The notes under the pieces are model-generated. The model was given only the letters and a program-made list of their open reading frames with translations, was not told the DNA's origin and did no database searches. Positions 16,686 to 26,294 of a stretch of DNA of 64,000 nucleotides are shown here, one piece after another (positions within the stretch are counted from its first letter, which is position 1; every line of letters starts with the position of its first letter). A program made the position numbers and the translations under genes. The stretch covers positions 1,798,001-1,862,000 of the forward strand of contig CAWDDH010000003.1 of the NCBI GenBank assembly GCA_963801105.1. The letters run 5' to 3'. This DNA comes from JAENVU01 sp963801105 (GTDB lineage Bacteria; Actinomycetota; Acidimicrobiia; IMCC26256; JAENVU01).

Positions 16686-16706
16686 CGGCTGCGTCCGGCG
16701 CAGCCG
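16686..16706. terminator. hairpin between convergent genes
   Basis: CGGCTGCG (16686-16693), loop TCCGG, CGCAGCCG (16699-16706): a perfect 8-bp stem in the 88-base gap between the cNMP-binding gene (+) and the LuxR gene (-). A two-way terminator is plausible; there is no T-run. Confidence 0.45.
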
Positions 16707-16713
16707 TGTGGCA

Positions 16714-17820
16714 TCAGTCCGGATAGTGGTCGTTCCGCAAGTCGTGAAGTCGCTCGATGAACTCGGCCTGCGAGGTGACACCGATCCGGTGGAAGAGCGA
16801 CGAGAGGTGGTTCCGGACCGTGCTCGAGCTCAGGTACAGGTGTTCTGCGATCGTCTTGACCCGGTAGCCGCTCAGGACCGCCCGCGCGATCTCGCGTTCG
16901 CGGTCCGAGAGCTCGGGATAGGTGCGGAGCAGGAGATGCTCCCAGGTCTCCGAGGTGGCGAGCTCCTCGTCGGGTCCCGCGGCGACGGGTCCCGCGGACG
17001 ACGTCTCGATCTGATCGCCGGGCCGCGGTGGGCTCGGCACCGAGCAATGGAGCGCAAGCCACGGCTCGGAGTCGTCGCCGGATACCTGGGTCAGCGCCGC
17101 ATCGACCAGGATCCAGGTACCGTCGGACGCGCGCAGGTTGAGCGGGATCGTCGTGAGGTCGAGGGCACCGGATCGGACGCTCGTCCCCAGCGCGAGCAGC
17201 TTCGGGAGGTCGGCCGGGTGAACCGTAGGGAGGACCGACCCGCTGACGTCGTCGTCGGTGAAGAAGGGTGCCGCGCCGACTGAGGGAACGACCCGCAGGC
17301 GCCAGTTCTCATCGACCATGGCGCCGAACAGCGCTGGGACGTGGTGCTCCCCGGCGCCTTCGGTGCCACGGCTGCCCGATCGATCGGGCAGATAGAGGCA
17401 GACCTCGACGTAGGTCGGCGCGGCCCCGCGTTCACCGATGCCGAAGATCAGGAAGCCGCCCGCGTCCGTGCCATCGTCGAGGCGATGGGGGCCGAGGTGC
17501 GCGCCGAGGTCGCCGCTGCGGACCGAACATACGGCGCGCAGATCGTCCTCGTCAGCCTTCTGGCGTGCCACTCCCCGGGTCATCGTCTCGACGCGCGTGC
17601 GTTGTTGCGCGTGAGCCACATCGAGGTACGCAGCGTTGTGCGCGACGGGCTCGCAGGTTCGGTTGAGCAGGAGTGCGACGCCGATCTCGGAGTCCGCGAG
17701 GGACCCGCGCCCGATCTCGTGAACGAGCCACGACGCGATCCCTCCGGCTCCGGTGAGGTCGTCGGGGCCCGGGCCCGGTGTCTCGCGTTCGGGGTCTTCC
17801 TGGTGTTCTGGATCGACCAT
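16714..17820 (-). CDS. LuxR-family transcriptional regulator with PAS-like sensor region
   Basis: 368 residues. The C-terminal 65 residues are a GerE/LuxR helix-turn-helix: LSDREREIARAVLSGYRVKTIAEHLYLSSS then TVRNHLSSLFHRIGV. The middle (about residues 170-265) looks like a PAS fold (VDENWRLRVVPSVGAAPFFTDDDV, VHPADLPKLL). No receiver domain is present, so activity is probably set by a ligand or partner. ATG 17820 is preferred to the longer frame because of GGGGAAGGGGG upstream. A promoter-like pair lies at 17897-17924. Confidence 0.8.
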   Translation of the reverse strand: MVDPEHQEDPERETPGPGPDDLTGAGGIASWLVHEIGRGSLADSEIGVALLLNRTCEPVAHNAAYLDVAHAQQRTRVETMTRGVARQKADEDDLRAVCSVRSGDLGAHLGPHRLDDGTDAGGFLIFGIGERGAAPTYVEVCLYLPDRSGSRGTEGAGEHHVPALFGAMVDENWRLRVVPSVGAAPFFTDDDVSGSVLPTVHPADLPKLLALGTSVRSGALDLTTIPLNLRASDGTWILVDAALTQVSGDDSEPWLALHCSVPSPPRPGDQIETSSAGPVAAGPDEELATSETWEHLLLRTYPELSDREREIARAVLSGYRVKTIAEHLYLSSSTVRNHLSSLFHRIGVTSQAEFIERLHDLRNDHYPD

Positions 17821-17896
17821 CCTGACCCCCTTCCCCGCCTGCCGCATATCGCCGGTCCGGGGTGGGTCGTCCGTCGGACCCGGAATTACCAACTCT

Positions 17897-17924
17897 ATGG
17901 TACAAGATCGCGAACCCAGTACAA
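17897..17924 (-). promoter_or_regulatory. candidate promoter of the LuxR-family gene
   Basis: On the minus strand TTGTAC (17924-17919), 16-base spacer, TACCAT (17902-17897), in an AT-richer patch 77-104 bases before the start. TTGTAC also occurs a second time within the spacer/-10 overlap, so a repeated operator half-site is possible. The rest of 17821-18015 shows no gene. Confidence 0.35.
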
Positions 17925-18015
17925 GAGCCCAGCAACGAAGGCCGGGGACCGCTCTCGCGCATTACAGAGCGCCAGCAATTGCACATATCTCCAGCGGTTC
18001 TCATCGCGTGATTCA

Positions 18016-19460
18016 TCATGACGATGCCACGCCCGCGTGATTCGAATCCGCAAAGAGGCCCGTCCGCTCGGGGCTCTCCCACGCGTGGTGGCGCCCGCGC
18101 ATTGCCGCGATCGTCCCCTCCACGCGCCACCACGCGTGGAGTTGTCGAAAGCCAACATTCTCGAGCAGCACCGCACCGATGATGGTCACGAGATCCGCAG
18201 GCCGGGGGTACCGGTGAAACGAGAACTCCTCCACCGCCACCGCGGCAAGGGAGAGAAACATGGCATAGGCGAGCGCGACGCCGGCGACGAGCAGGGCGAG
18301 TTGCAGGTTGACGAGACCCAACGCGAGGCCGAGCCCGAGCGCGAGCAATCCCGTGAGCTCCACCATCGCCCCCAGGCACTCGAAGGCGAGGTAATAGGGA
18401 AGCGCGACGACACCGACCATGCCGTAGCGCGGACTTCCGGTCATTCGTCGGTGCTTGACGAGCGTCTCGGCCAGACCGCGAGCCCAACGCCGGCGCTGAG
18501 ATGCCAGCGACCGGATGGTTGCGGGCACCTCCGTCCACGCGGCGGGCTCGGGAACGGACACGATCCGATACTGGCCGGGCTGGGCGCGAAGACGGTGGTG
18601 GAGCCGGGTGACGAGCTCGAAGTCCTCGGCGATCGAGTCCACGTCGAGTCCCCCGACCTCGATGACCGTATCGAGCTGGAACAGCCCGAACGCGCCGGAG
18701 ATGATCATCAGGCTGCCCAGCCTCGACCAGGCCGTACGTCCGAGGAGAAACGAACGGAGGTACTCGACGACCTGGATCCTCTCGATCCACGAGCTCGGCA
18801 TTGCCGGGCGGACGATCCGTCCGGATTCGAAATCGCATCCGTTCGCGACCCGGACGACTCCGCCAACCGCCACGACCCGGTCGGGGTCGTCGACGAACGG
18901 CGTGACCGCACTGAGGAGGGCGCGCTCGTCCAGGACCGAGTCGGCGTCGAGGAAGCAGACGAGTGGCTTCGTGGCGACGTTGATGCCGGCATTGAGCGCG
19001 TCGGCGCGCGTCCCCCGTGGTCCTTGCGGACCACGACCACCGGCGTACCGGTACGGGCAAGGTGGACCGACCGCACCGTGCCGACGACCGGGACGTCCGC
19101 GCCGACGGATCGCCGAATCTCGACGAGTGAGTAGGCATCCTCGACGAGCGCGAAGGTGCCGTCGGTCGATCCGTCGTCGACGATGATCAACTCGAGTTCC
19201 GGATACCGCAACGAGAGCACCCCCTGTGCGCAGGCGAGAATGCTCCCCTCCTCGTTGCGCGCCGGCACGATCACACTGATCCCGGGCGTGAGCGGATGTG
19301 CGAAGAGGTCGTCCTGACCGGCGACGCCCACCCACCGGGCGCTTCGCAGCACGTCGATCGTCGCGAGCACCGCGAGCGCGAGATAGAGCCCGTTCAGCAC
19401 GAGGAAGTAGACGAGGACGAAGCGGTCGAAGCCCGCGAGGATCTCTCGGACCATGGTCAT
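18016..19460 (-). CDS. glycosyltransferase family 2 membrane protein, frameshifted at 19012-19016
   Basis: Processive-type GT2. The N-terminal part from ATG 19460 (MTMVREILAGFDRFVLVYF helix, ISVIVPARNEE, VDDGSTDGT, VVVVRKDHGG) is in one frame; after a run of five C (19012-19016) the protein continues in another as RADALNAGIN, FLDADSVLD, SIAEDFEL and QRRRWARGL, with several C-terminal helices. One more base in the run restores 481 residues with all GT-A motifs including QxxRW. It is last in a kinase/receiver/HEAT operon and should make or extend an exopolysaccharide or glycolipid. Slippage, recent loss or a sequencing error can all explain the shift. Confidence 0.8.
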
Positions 19461-20536
19461 CGTGCGACCAGCGGCCGCACTCGGTCGCGCAGGTCGAGTT
19501 CTTCCATGGCGTGCGCCTGCCGGAGCCCGTTCTCGGTGGCGGCCCGTTCGAGGGATCGGTAGCCGGCCGATCCGAGCGCGCTGAGGGCGCCGCCGGCCGC
19601 ACGAGCGACGCGGTCGCTCGGGTCCGCCATCATCAGCGAGAGCGCATCGATGGCGGCGGGATCTCCGATGTCGCCGAGCGCGCGGGCCGCGGCGATCCGG
19701 AGTGCCGGCGCTTCGTGCTGGCTCACGGCAGCGATGAGCCCGTCGAGCGCGTCGGGTGCTCCGACGCGGCCGAGGGCGTGGGCGGCTGCGATGCGCGGCA
19801 ACGTCTCCGGGTCGCCGCTCAGCTGCTGACACAGGTGATCCACTGCTTCCTGGGCACCCATCAGCCCGAGGACCTCTGCGACGAGGCTCCGCGTCGCCGC
19901 GGGTGCCGAGTCGAGCCCCCCGATGAGCAACGGCGCGGACGCGGGGCCGAGGTGGACCAACGCGATCCCGACGACGCTCGCCGAGATCGAGCGACGCGGC
20001 GCTTCGAGGGCCCCGATCAGGTACGGGACCGCCTCTGCCGCACCCATCCGTCCGATCGCTCGAGCGGCCACGCTGCGCACCTCGACGTCGGGATCCCGAA
20101 GCAACCAGACCAGCTCTGGCAGCGCGCGCCGCCATTGCGCTGCGCCCACCAGCGTTGCGGCGCGGGCGCGCACCAATCGTCGCCGTGAGTAGGTGCGGAG
20201 TCGGGCGCGCTCGAGCGCGCCCGACCGCTCGAGGTGACGCGCGAGCATTCCGTGGTCCTCTCCGCGCAGCTTCGGGAGGAGGCCGCCGACGAGCTCCTCG
20301 ACCGAGCGTTCGTCCGATCGTCCCGGGAGCACAGAACGGTCGAGCACCAATCCCGCTTCGGGGTCGGCGATCGCCAGCCTCTCCATCAGGTGCGGGCGGA
20401 CGGCGGCGAGCATCGATTCGTGTCGCCGCGTCGCGACCAGACGCCACGCTCGACGCAGAGCGGATGCGGTGCTCAGCCCGACGATGACGAGGGTCAGGAC
20501 CAGGAGTGAAAGAGTCAGGAGCTGGCGGAGGTCCAC
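19457..20536 (-). CDS. membrane-anchored HEAT-repeat protein
   Basis: 359 residues: one N-terminal helix (LLTLSLLVLTLVIVGLSTA) and from about residue 130 a series of HEAT/PBS-lyase-type repeats (RDPDVEVRSVAARAIGRMG, ARALGDIGDPAAIDALS and similar), about seven. Such repeats make a scaffold for protein contacts. The stop overlaps the GT2 start (ATGA) and the start overlaps the receiver gene by 22 bases, so the three are translationally coupled; the scaffold probably links signalling to the glycosyltransferase at the membrane. Confidence 0.85.
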   Translation of the reverse strand: MDLRQLLTLSLLVLTLVIVGLSTASALRRAWRLVATRRHESMLAAVRPHLMERLAIADPEAGLVLDRSVLPGRSDERSVEELVGGLLPKLRGEDHGMLARHLERSGALERARLRTYSRRRLVRARAATLVGAAQWRRALPELVWLLRDPDVEVRSVAARAIGRMGAAEAVPYLIGALEAPRRSISASVVGIALVHLGPASAPLLIGGLDSAPAATRSLVAEVLGLMGAQEAVDHLCQQLSGDPETLPRIAAAHALGRVGAPDALDGLIAAVSQHEAPALRIAAARALGDIGDPAAIDALSLMMADPSDRVARAAGGALSALGSAGYRSLERAATENGLRQAHAMEELDLRDRVRPLVAR

Positions 20537-20916
20537 GGTTCACGTTTGGCGCGCGCGAGCACCGCCTGGACTCGGGTCATCAGCTCGCGCGGGCTGAACG
20601 GCTTGATGATGTAGTCGTCCGCCCCCGCCGCGAACCCGTGTTCGATGTCCAGCTCCTGGGCTTTGGCGGTGAGAAGGATGACGGACGTGCCGGCGATCTC
20701 GGGGACCGAGCGCAGTTGTTCGCAGACTTCGAGTCCGGACATGCGCGGCATCATCCAGTCGAGCAGCACGATGTCAGGATGCAGGATCGCGATGGCAGCC
20801 AAGCCGGTCGCGCCGTCTGCCTCGCTGTGCACCTCGAACCCGGAGTGCAGCAGCTTGAAGCTCAGCAGAGCGCGCAGGTCATCGTTATCGTCGACTATGA
20901 GTGCGATCTTGGTCAT
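20515..20916 (-). CDS. single-domain response regulator (CheY/DivK-like)
   Basis: 133 residues, one receiver domain. Acidic pocket VDDNDD, phospho-acceptor Asp 53 in LLDWMMPRMSG, the switch Thr region LLTAKAQE and the conserved Lys in DYIIKPFSPRE are all present. No output domain, so it must signal by contact, most simply with the HEAT protein or GT2 encoded after it. ATG 20916; the kinase gene ends one base upstream. Confidence 0.9.
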   Translation of the reverse strand: MTKIALIVDDNDDLRALLSFKLLHSGFEVHSEADGATGLAAIAILHPDIVLLDWMMPRMSGLEVCEQLRSVPEIAGTSVILLTAKAQELDIEHGFAAGADDYIIKPFSPRELMTRVQAVLARAKREPWTSASS

Positions 20917-20917
20917 G

Positions 20918-22669
20918 TCACGGCGTTCCTTGGTTCGGAATCGGTAGGTCCTCGTCCAACGGTGCGGATCCGCTCCGCGTGGCGACGCGTGGAAGCGCGA
21001 CGGTGACCGTCGTTCCCCGTCCGGGTCGGGAATCGAGAGAGATCCGCCCGTCGTGCTGGTCGACGATCGACTTCGCGATCGGGAGACCGAGACCCGTGCC
21101 GGGGACCCCATCTGCGACGCTCTGTCGGGCCCGGTAGAAGCGGGAGAACACCTGACCCTGCTCCGCGACCGGGATCCCGACCCCGTTGTCAGCGATCTCG
21201 ATGAGAATCTCGTCGGAGGCCATCCACGCGGTGAGCGCGACGCGCCCGTGAGGTGGGGTGAACTTGAGGGCGTTCCCCAGCAGATTGAGCACGAGCCGGT
21301 CGAGCTGCGCGGCGTCGGCGACGATGGTCCCGACCTCGGGTTCGACGTTGATCACGAGTTCGATGCTCTTGCTCCGAGCAGTCGGCATCATCGCCGCACC
21401 ACACGACTCGATCAGAGGACCGAGCGGGAGCGGCGCGCGCTCGCATCGGAAGGAACCCGCTTCGATCCGTCCGATCGCCAAGAGATCCTCCACGAGCCCG
21501 AGAAGTCGCCGAGCGTTCTGATCCATGACGTCGAGGACCCGATGCTGGTCGTCGTCGAGCGCTCCGAGATCACCGTCGCTCAGAATCTCGGCGTATCCGA
21601 CGATGCTGGTCAATGGGGTTCGGAGCTCATGGGAGACCATTGCGACGACGTCGTCCTTGAGTCGGTTGAGATCCCCGAGCTCGCGCACCATCCGTTGCTC
21701 CCGACGCAGGGCGTCGTGCAGATTCCCGTTCTTGGTTCCGAGCCGCGCGACCAGTCGCTCGCGGTCGGCCTCCACCGCCTGCCGGAGGGTCACATCCCGG
21801 GCGACGGTCTCGATCCCGATCAGCTCGCCCGTCGCCCCCCGGACCGCGCACCCCGTCGTCTCCATCCAGATGTAGTCGCCCGAACTGGCGCCGATGCGGA
21901 GCAGCTTCGTCGTCGGGCCGTCGGCGTTCATGGCGACCGTGTGCATCTCCGCATACTTTCGGCGGTCCTCCGGGTGGACGATCTCGTGCCCGGGAGTCCC
22001 GACGAGCGATTCGGGGTCATAGCCGAGGGTCACCGCACATGACGGAGACATGTAGAGGATCGTTCCGTCGATATGCGTGAATGTGCAGACGTCGGGGCTG
22101 GCGTCCATGAGCGATTGCAGCCGCTCACTCGCGCAGAGCGCGGACTCGAGGTCGCGGCGCGCGGCGATGCTGCGCACCAGGGCCTCGACCCGACGGGAGT
22201 CGCCGACGCGGACCTCCCACGTCGTCACCTCGATCGGGATCTCGTTCCCGTCTCGGTCGACGCCGATCGACTCGAACCCCTCACCGGAGAGGGCGCGCGC
22301 GTCTCTGGCCGGTGACTGTGCCATCGCACCCTCGAACGTGTGGCGCGCGGCCGGCGCCAAGAGCGTGCTGGCCATATCGCGTCCGATCGCCTCGCCCTTC
22401 GTCCACCCGAAGATGGCTTCGGCCTGCGCGTTCCATTCAACGATCGCGCCGGTGCGGTCCCACGCGAGGAACGCGTCGGTTGCCGCGTCGATCATCGGGT
22501 GCACGTGTTCCTCGGACGTCTCGAGCGGCAATGACTCGGTGACGTGCGCGCCGGTCGGCTCGTCATCGATGACCAGCACGGGTCCCGTGCCGTCGGGAGA
22601 CTCTCGATGCGGCCTGCCGGTGTTCATGTCATGCACGTCGGAACCGGACCTGCCGAGGTGTATGGCCAT
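20918..22669 (-). CDS. PAS-domain sensor histidine kinase
   Basis: 583 residues, no clear membrane segment. Two PAS domains (about 60-165 and 185-295), a HisKA domain with phospho-acceptor His 347 in SHELRTPLTS, and an HATPase_c domain (LLGNALKFTPPHG, IADNGVGIP, GTGLGLPIAKSIVDQH). It is a cytosolic sensor for a diffusible or redox/light cue, pairing with the receiver encoded one base downstream. An alternative start is ATG 22627. About 180 bases upstream to the enoyl-CoA hydratase gene show nothing clear. Confidence 0.88.
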   Translation of the reverse strand: MAIHLGRSGSDVHDMNTGRPHRESPDGTGPVLVIDDEPTGAHVTESLPLETSEEHVHPMIDAATDAFLAWDRTGAIVEWNAQAEAIFGWTKGEAIGRDMASTLLAPAARHTFEGAMAQSPARDARALSGEGFESIGVDRDGNEIPIEVTTWEVRVGDSRRVEALVRSIAARRDLESALCASERLQSLMDASPDVCTFTHIDGTILYMSPSCAVTLGYDPESLVGTPGHEIVHPEDRRKYAEMHTVAMNADGPTTKLLRIGASSGDYIWMETTGCAVRGATGELIGIETVARDVTLRQAVEADRERLVARLGTKNGNLHDALRREQRMVRELGDLNRLKDDVVAMVSHELRTPLTSIVGYAEILSDGDLGALDDDQHRVLDVMDQNARRLLGLVEDLLAIGRIEAGSFRCERAPLPLGPLIESCGAAMMPTARSKSIELVINVEPEVGTIVADAAQLDRLVLNLLGNALKFTPPHGRVALTAWMASDEILIEIADNGVGIPVAEQGQVFSRFYRARQSVADGVPGTGLGLPIAKSIVDQHDGRISLDSRPGRGTTVTVALPRVATRSGSAPLDEDLPIPNQGTP

Positions 22670-22852
22670 TCCGTCCGTTCACGCGGAGCACGCACGAGTC
22701 GACGGGGTCAGCCGGGCTGCGGGGCGCATCGGCCCGGTGGTACCAGCAGCTCGCGCGTCACGGTCGGAACCGATGCTCGGTGTCGTGGTGATACTCCGTC
22801 CGCGCGTCGAGGAGCCTTTCGCGCGCTTGTGGCGCGCCGCGGGAGTGGGGGA

Positions 22853-23698
22853 TCAGCTCGTGGCGCGTGGAGGCTGGGTCCAGTGAGGTGTCCGACGGTC
22901 GGCGAACGCCCGGACGCCCTCGGCGTAGTCGGGCTGGGCCATCATCACGTCGAGGAGGCGCTGTGCCTCCACCACCGAGGCGGCCGGATCATCATGGAGC
23001 TGGTCGGTGGCGATCTGGCGCTTGGTCGTTGCCAGTGACGCCGGCGCGATGGTCTCGACGAGCGTCCGGGCGTACTCGAGCGCCTGCGGTGCGACGTCGT
23101 CGGGGGCGTCGACGACCCGGTCGGCGAGGCCGATTCGACCTGCCTCGCGGCCGAGAACGACGCGACTCGAGAGCAGGAGGTCGTTCGCGTGCCCGAGGCC
23201 GATCAACCGCGGGAGGAGCCACGAGAGGCCGAACTCCGCCGGCAGGTTGAGCCGCCCGTGTGCGGTGGTGAGCTTGGCATCCGCCGCGACGAATCGCAGG
23301 TCGCACCAGCATGCGAGCGCGAGTCCGACACCGGCCGCAGGACCGTTCACTGCGGCGATGGTGACGGTCTCCAGCCCGAGCAGCCAGGTGAAGTCGGCCT
23401 GGAACGCCAGGCCCGCGCCGGCGGCCGGTTGGGCCAGGTCGTCGGGGGTTCCCGGGTCGTAGCCGCCTCGTTCGGCATGACCCTCGAGGGCGGCGCTGTC
23501 GGCCCCGGCGCAGAAGCCGCGTCCGGCCCCGGTGACGACCGCCACGCGGACCGAGTCGTCGCGCTCCACCTCGCGCATCACCCACCGCAGCTCGGTGTGC
23601 ATCCGGCCCGTCCACACGTTCAGACGATCGGGGCGGTCGAGAGTCACGAGTGCGATCCCTGGATCGGGGTGCTCGCACCGGATCGTCTTGAGCTCCAC
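22853..23698 (-). CDS. enoyl-CoA hydratase/isomerase (crotonase family)
   Basis: 281 residues. Crotonase motifs: TLDRPDRLNVWTGRM, the CoA-binding/oxyanion block GAGRGFCAGAD, and NGPAAGVGLALACWCDLRF, then LPAEFGLSWLLPRLIG with an active-site-type Glu. It should hydrate or isomerise an enoyl-CoA in fatty acid or steroid breakdown. Two GTG starts are possible (23698 and 23710); the first is chosen for GTGGGAT upstream. Same strand as the kinase operon but 183 bases before it. Confidence 0.88.
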   Translation of the reverse strand: MELKTIRCEHPDPGIALVTLDRPDRLNVWTGRMHTELRWVMREVERDDSVRVAVVTGAGRGFCAGADSAALEGHAERGGYDPGTPDDLAQPAAGAGLAFQADFTWLLGLETVTIAAVNGPAAGVGLALACWCDLRFVAADAKLTTAHGRLNLPAEFGLSWLLPRLIGLGHANDLLLSSRVVLGREAGRIGLADRVVDAPDDVAPQALEYARTLVETIAPASLATTKRQIATDQLHDDPAASVVEAQRLLDVMMAQPDYAEGVRAFADRRTPHWTQPPRATS

Positions 23699-23814
23699 GT
23701 CGGATCCCACTTCGTCTGAGACGCCGAGGACTGGTGGAGGCTCGATCACCCAGATCCGAACAACTCCGGGATGCAGCGTAGACCGACCTGCCGAGCCGGT
23801 CGCCGGGTGGGTCC

Positions 23815-23825
23815 GGGGGGGGGGG
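23815..23825. repeat. G homopolymer (11 bases)
   Basis: A run of 11 G on the + strand in the 228-base gap between the divergent enoyl-CoA hydratase and spermidine-synthase-like genes. Likely to slip in replication or sequencing; a phase-variable promoter spacer is conceivable but not supported. Confidence 0.5.
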
Positions 23826-23926
23826 CACATCGCCGCGCCGACGTGCAGGATCGGCCCGGTCCGGCGAAGATCGCACCGACCACCCGAGGAAGCTCCTCTT
23901 CCCGGCGGCGACGAGTTCGGAGCACG

Positions 23927-24646
23927 GTGAGCGCTCGATTCGAAGAGATCGATCGGCGGACCACGCCGCTCGGGGAGATCAGTGTGCGGCGCCGGCTGGA
24001 ACCGACACTGCAGGTCGACGTGTACGAGGTGAAGTTGGACGACGAGTTCCTGATGTCGAGTCTGTTCACCGTCGCCGAGATCGCGCTCGCCGAGCTCGGT
24101 CTCGCCGAGGTGGCCGGCGACGACCTCGCCGTCGTCGTCGGCGGTCTCGGGCTCGGCTACACCGCCCGCGCGGTCCTGCAGGATCCCCGCGTCGGCTCGC
24201 TGCATGTGGTCGAGGCGTTGGGGGAGGTGATCGAATGGCACGAGCAGCACCTCCTCCCGCTCGCCGAGGATCTGACGTCGGACCCGCGCTGTCAGCTCGT
24301 CGAGGGCGACTTCTTCGCGATGGTCGCCGGCGCGTCGGGGTTCGGTCCCGGAGCCTCGGAGCAGTGTGACGCCGTGCTCGTGGACATCGACCACACGCCG
24401 CGCCACCTGCTCCACCCGAGCCACGCACCGTTCTACACGGCGCCCGGGCTGGGGAACCTCACAGCCTGTCTGCGTCCCGGCGGTGTCTTCGCTCTCTGGT
24501 CCGATGGCGCGCCCGATGCCGACTTCGTCGCGCTCGTCGAGGACGTGTTCGTCTCGTGTGAGGCGCACGTCGTGACCTTCCCGAACTTCTACACCGGTGG
24601 TGAATCCGCCAGCACCGTCTACGTCGCCAAGGTCGCGCCCAGCTGA
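23927..24646 (+). CDS. spermidine-synthase-like / class I methyltransferase-fold protein
   Basis: 239 residues. Starts RFEEIDRRTTPLGEISVRRR, followed by a Rossmann core VVVGGLGLGYTARAVLQDP, VVEALGEVIEWHEQHLLP and VDIDHTPRHLLH, the pattern of polyamine aminopropyltransferase-like proteins annotated as spermine/spermidine synthases in actinomycetes. The true substrate is often unknown. Start GTG 23927 from context. Convergent with the MFS gene. Confidence 0.7.
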   Translation: MSARFEEIDRRTTPLGEISVRRRLEPTLQVDVYEVKLDDEFLMSSLFTVAEIALAELGLAEVAGDDLAVVVGGLGLGYTARAVLQDPRVGSLHVVEALGEVIEWHEQHLLPLAEDLTSDPRCQLVEGDFFAMVAGASGFGPGASEQCDAVLVDIDHTPRHLLHPSHAPFYTAPGLGNLTACLRPGGVFALWSDGAPDADFVALVEDVFVSCEAHVVTFPNFYTGGESASTVYVAKVAPS

Positions 24647-24695
24647 CGCGACGCGGCTCGAGGACGCCGGCGCGGTCGCCCGACCCGTCGCCCGC

Positions 24696-26264
24696 TCAGG
24701 CGACCTCGCGGTCGTCGCCGTGGGGTCGGAGCCCGAACCAGGACCACACGGCGGCGAGGACCGCGAGGACCGCGATCACGACGTAGGCCGCGGTCGCGCT
24801 GGTCTCGAAGGCACTGCGGGCGGCGGCCGCGAGCGAGTGGCTGCCGATCGGGTCGAGTGTCTTCGAGACCTCGAGCGCGCCCTGGATCGAGCCTTGCGCC
24901 GTGTCGGCCTTGCCGGCGGACAGCGACGCGACGGCGTCGGTGATGTCGGACGCGTAGAGCGATGCCAGCACGGAACCCACCACGGCGACGCCGATCGACG
25001 CGCCGAGGAACCGGCTGACGAAATTGAGCGACGAGCCGTCACCGGCGGCAGACGGGGACAGGTCGTTCATGACGACCGTCGATGGCGGCGCGATGAGGAG
25101 AGACACGCCGGCGCCGAGCAGCGCGCTCGCGACGACCGTGGTCCAGGTCGCGCGACCGATGGCCACGGCGAGGAGCACGGCCGCTCCCGCGCTGACGAGC
25201 AGCCCGGAGGTGATGGTGGCGCGCGGGCCGAGCCGGGCGAGGACCTTCGAGGCCTGCGTGGAGCAGATGCCGAACACCACGGCGAACGGGAGAAAGAGCA
25301 GTCCGACCGTGACGATGCTCTCCGCCGCGACGTCCTGGAGGTACTGCGGGTTCACGAAGAGGAACCCGGTGAACAGCGCGTAGGCCATGAAGAGGGTGAT
25401 CGCCCCGGTGGCGACGGCGGGGCGGCGCAGGATCCGCACCTGGAACAGCGGTGACCGGGTGCGCAGCTCCCAGCCGACGAACAACGCGCTCAGCGCCGCC
25501 CCGACGACGAGCGCGGCGACGACCTCGGGGGCGGTCCACCCTCGCGCCGGCCCCTCGATGATGCCGAACAGCAGCGCGCCCAGGCCGACGACCGAGAGCA
25601 ACGCGCCGAGCAGGTCGAGCGACGGCTCGCCGCCGTCCGGGACGGGCGCCCGCGACTCGGGGATCGTGCGTGCGCCGAGCAGCACGCCGAGGGCGACGAC
25701 CGGCACGTTCACGAGGAACACCGACCCCCACCAGAAGTGGTCGAGCAGCAGACCGCCGGCGATCGGCCCCACCGTCAGCCCCACCGCACCGAACACGACG
25801 AAGAGGCTGATCGCGCGCCCTCGCTCCTCCGGCGCGTACATCGAGGCGATGATCGCGAGTGCCGGCGCCGTGAACCCGGCCGCCCCGACGCCCATCAGCG
25901 CGCGGCTGGCGATGAGCTGCCCGGCGCTCGTGCTGAACGCCGCCGCCGCACACGCGACCGCGAACAGGGTGAAGCTCCCGAGGAAGACCCGCCGCCGGCC
26001 GTACCGGTCGGCGAGCCCGCCGCCGAGCACCAGGAGCCCGGCGACGACGATGTTGTAGGCATCGACCGTCCACTGCAGCTCGTCCGTCGGCGCCTCGAGC
26101 GCATGACCGATGAACGGCAGGGCGACGTTGGTGATCGTCATGTCGATCCCGGCGACCAACGCGCAGAGGCAGAGGATCGAGAGCGCGACCGTGCGCGTCC
26201 GCGGATCTCGCGGCGAGGTCGGCGGCCCCGGGTGGTGCGGATGCAGGCGTCCGGCGTCAGGCAA
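24696..26264 (-). CDS. MFS multidrug exporter, DHA2 (EmrB/QacA) family
   Basis: 522 residues with 14 predicted helices. Motifs: DMTITNVALPFIGHAL in helix 1, LADRYGRRRVFLG (motif A) in loop 2-3 and VGPIAGGLLLDHFWW (motif C, antiporter). A long external loop is near the end (about 440-490). Proton-driven efflux of drugs or lipids is expected. Ends convergent with the spermidine-synthase-like gene; start is 30 bases from the DHFR-like gene on the same strand. Confidence 0.88.
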   Translation of the reverse strand: MPDAGRLHPHHPGPPTSPRDPRTRTVALSILCLCALVAGIDMTITNVALPFIGHALEAPTDELQWTVDAYNIVVAGLLVLGGGLADRYGRRRVFLGSFTLFAVACAAAAFSTSAGQLIASRALMGVGAAGFTAPALAIIASMYAPEERGRAISLFVVFGAVGLTVGPIAGGLLLDHFWWGSVFLVNVPVVALGVLLGARTIPESRAPVPDGGEPSLDLLGALLSVVGLGALLFGIIEGPARGWTAPEVVAALVVGAALSALFVGWELRTRSPLFQVRILRRPAVATGAITLFMAYALFTGFLFVNPQYLQDVAAESIVTVGLLFLPFAVVFGICSTQASKVLARLGPRATITSGLLVSAGAAVLLAVAIGRATWTTVVASALLGAGVSLLIAPPSTVVMNDLSPSAAGDGSSLNFVSRFLGASIGVAVVGSVLASLYASDITDAVASLSAGKADTAQGSIQGALEVSKTLDPIGSHSLAAAARSAFETSATAAYVVIAVLAVLAAVWSWFGLRPHGDDREVA

Positions 26265-26294
26265 CGGAGCCCGACGCTACCGGCCCCGGAGCGA

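Noticed and set aside
23815..23825. G11 run as a phase-variation switch
   Set aside because: It is in a GC-rich spacer with no recognisable promoter spaced around it; could be only a sequencing weak spot.
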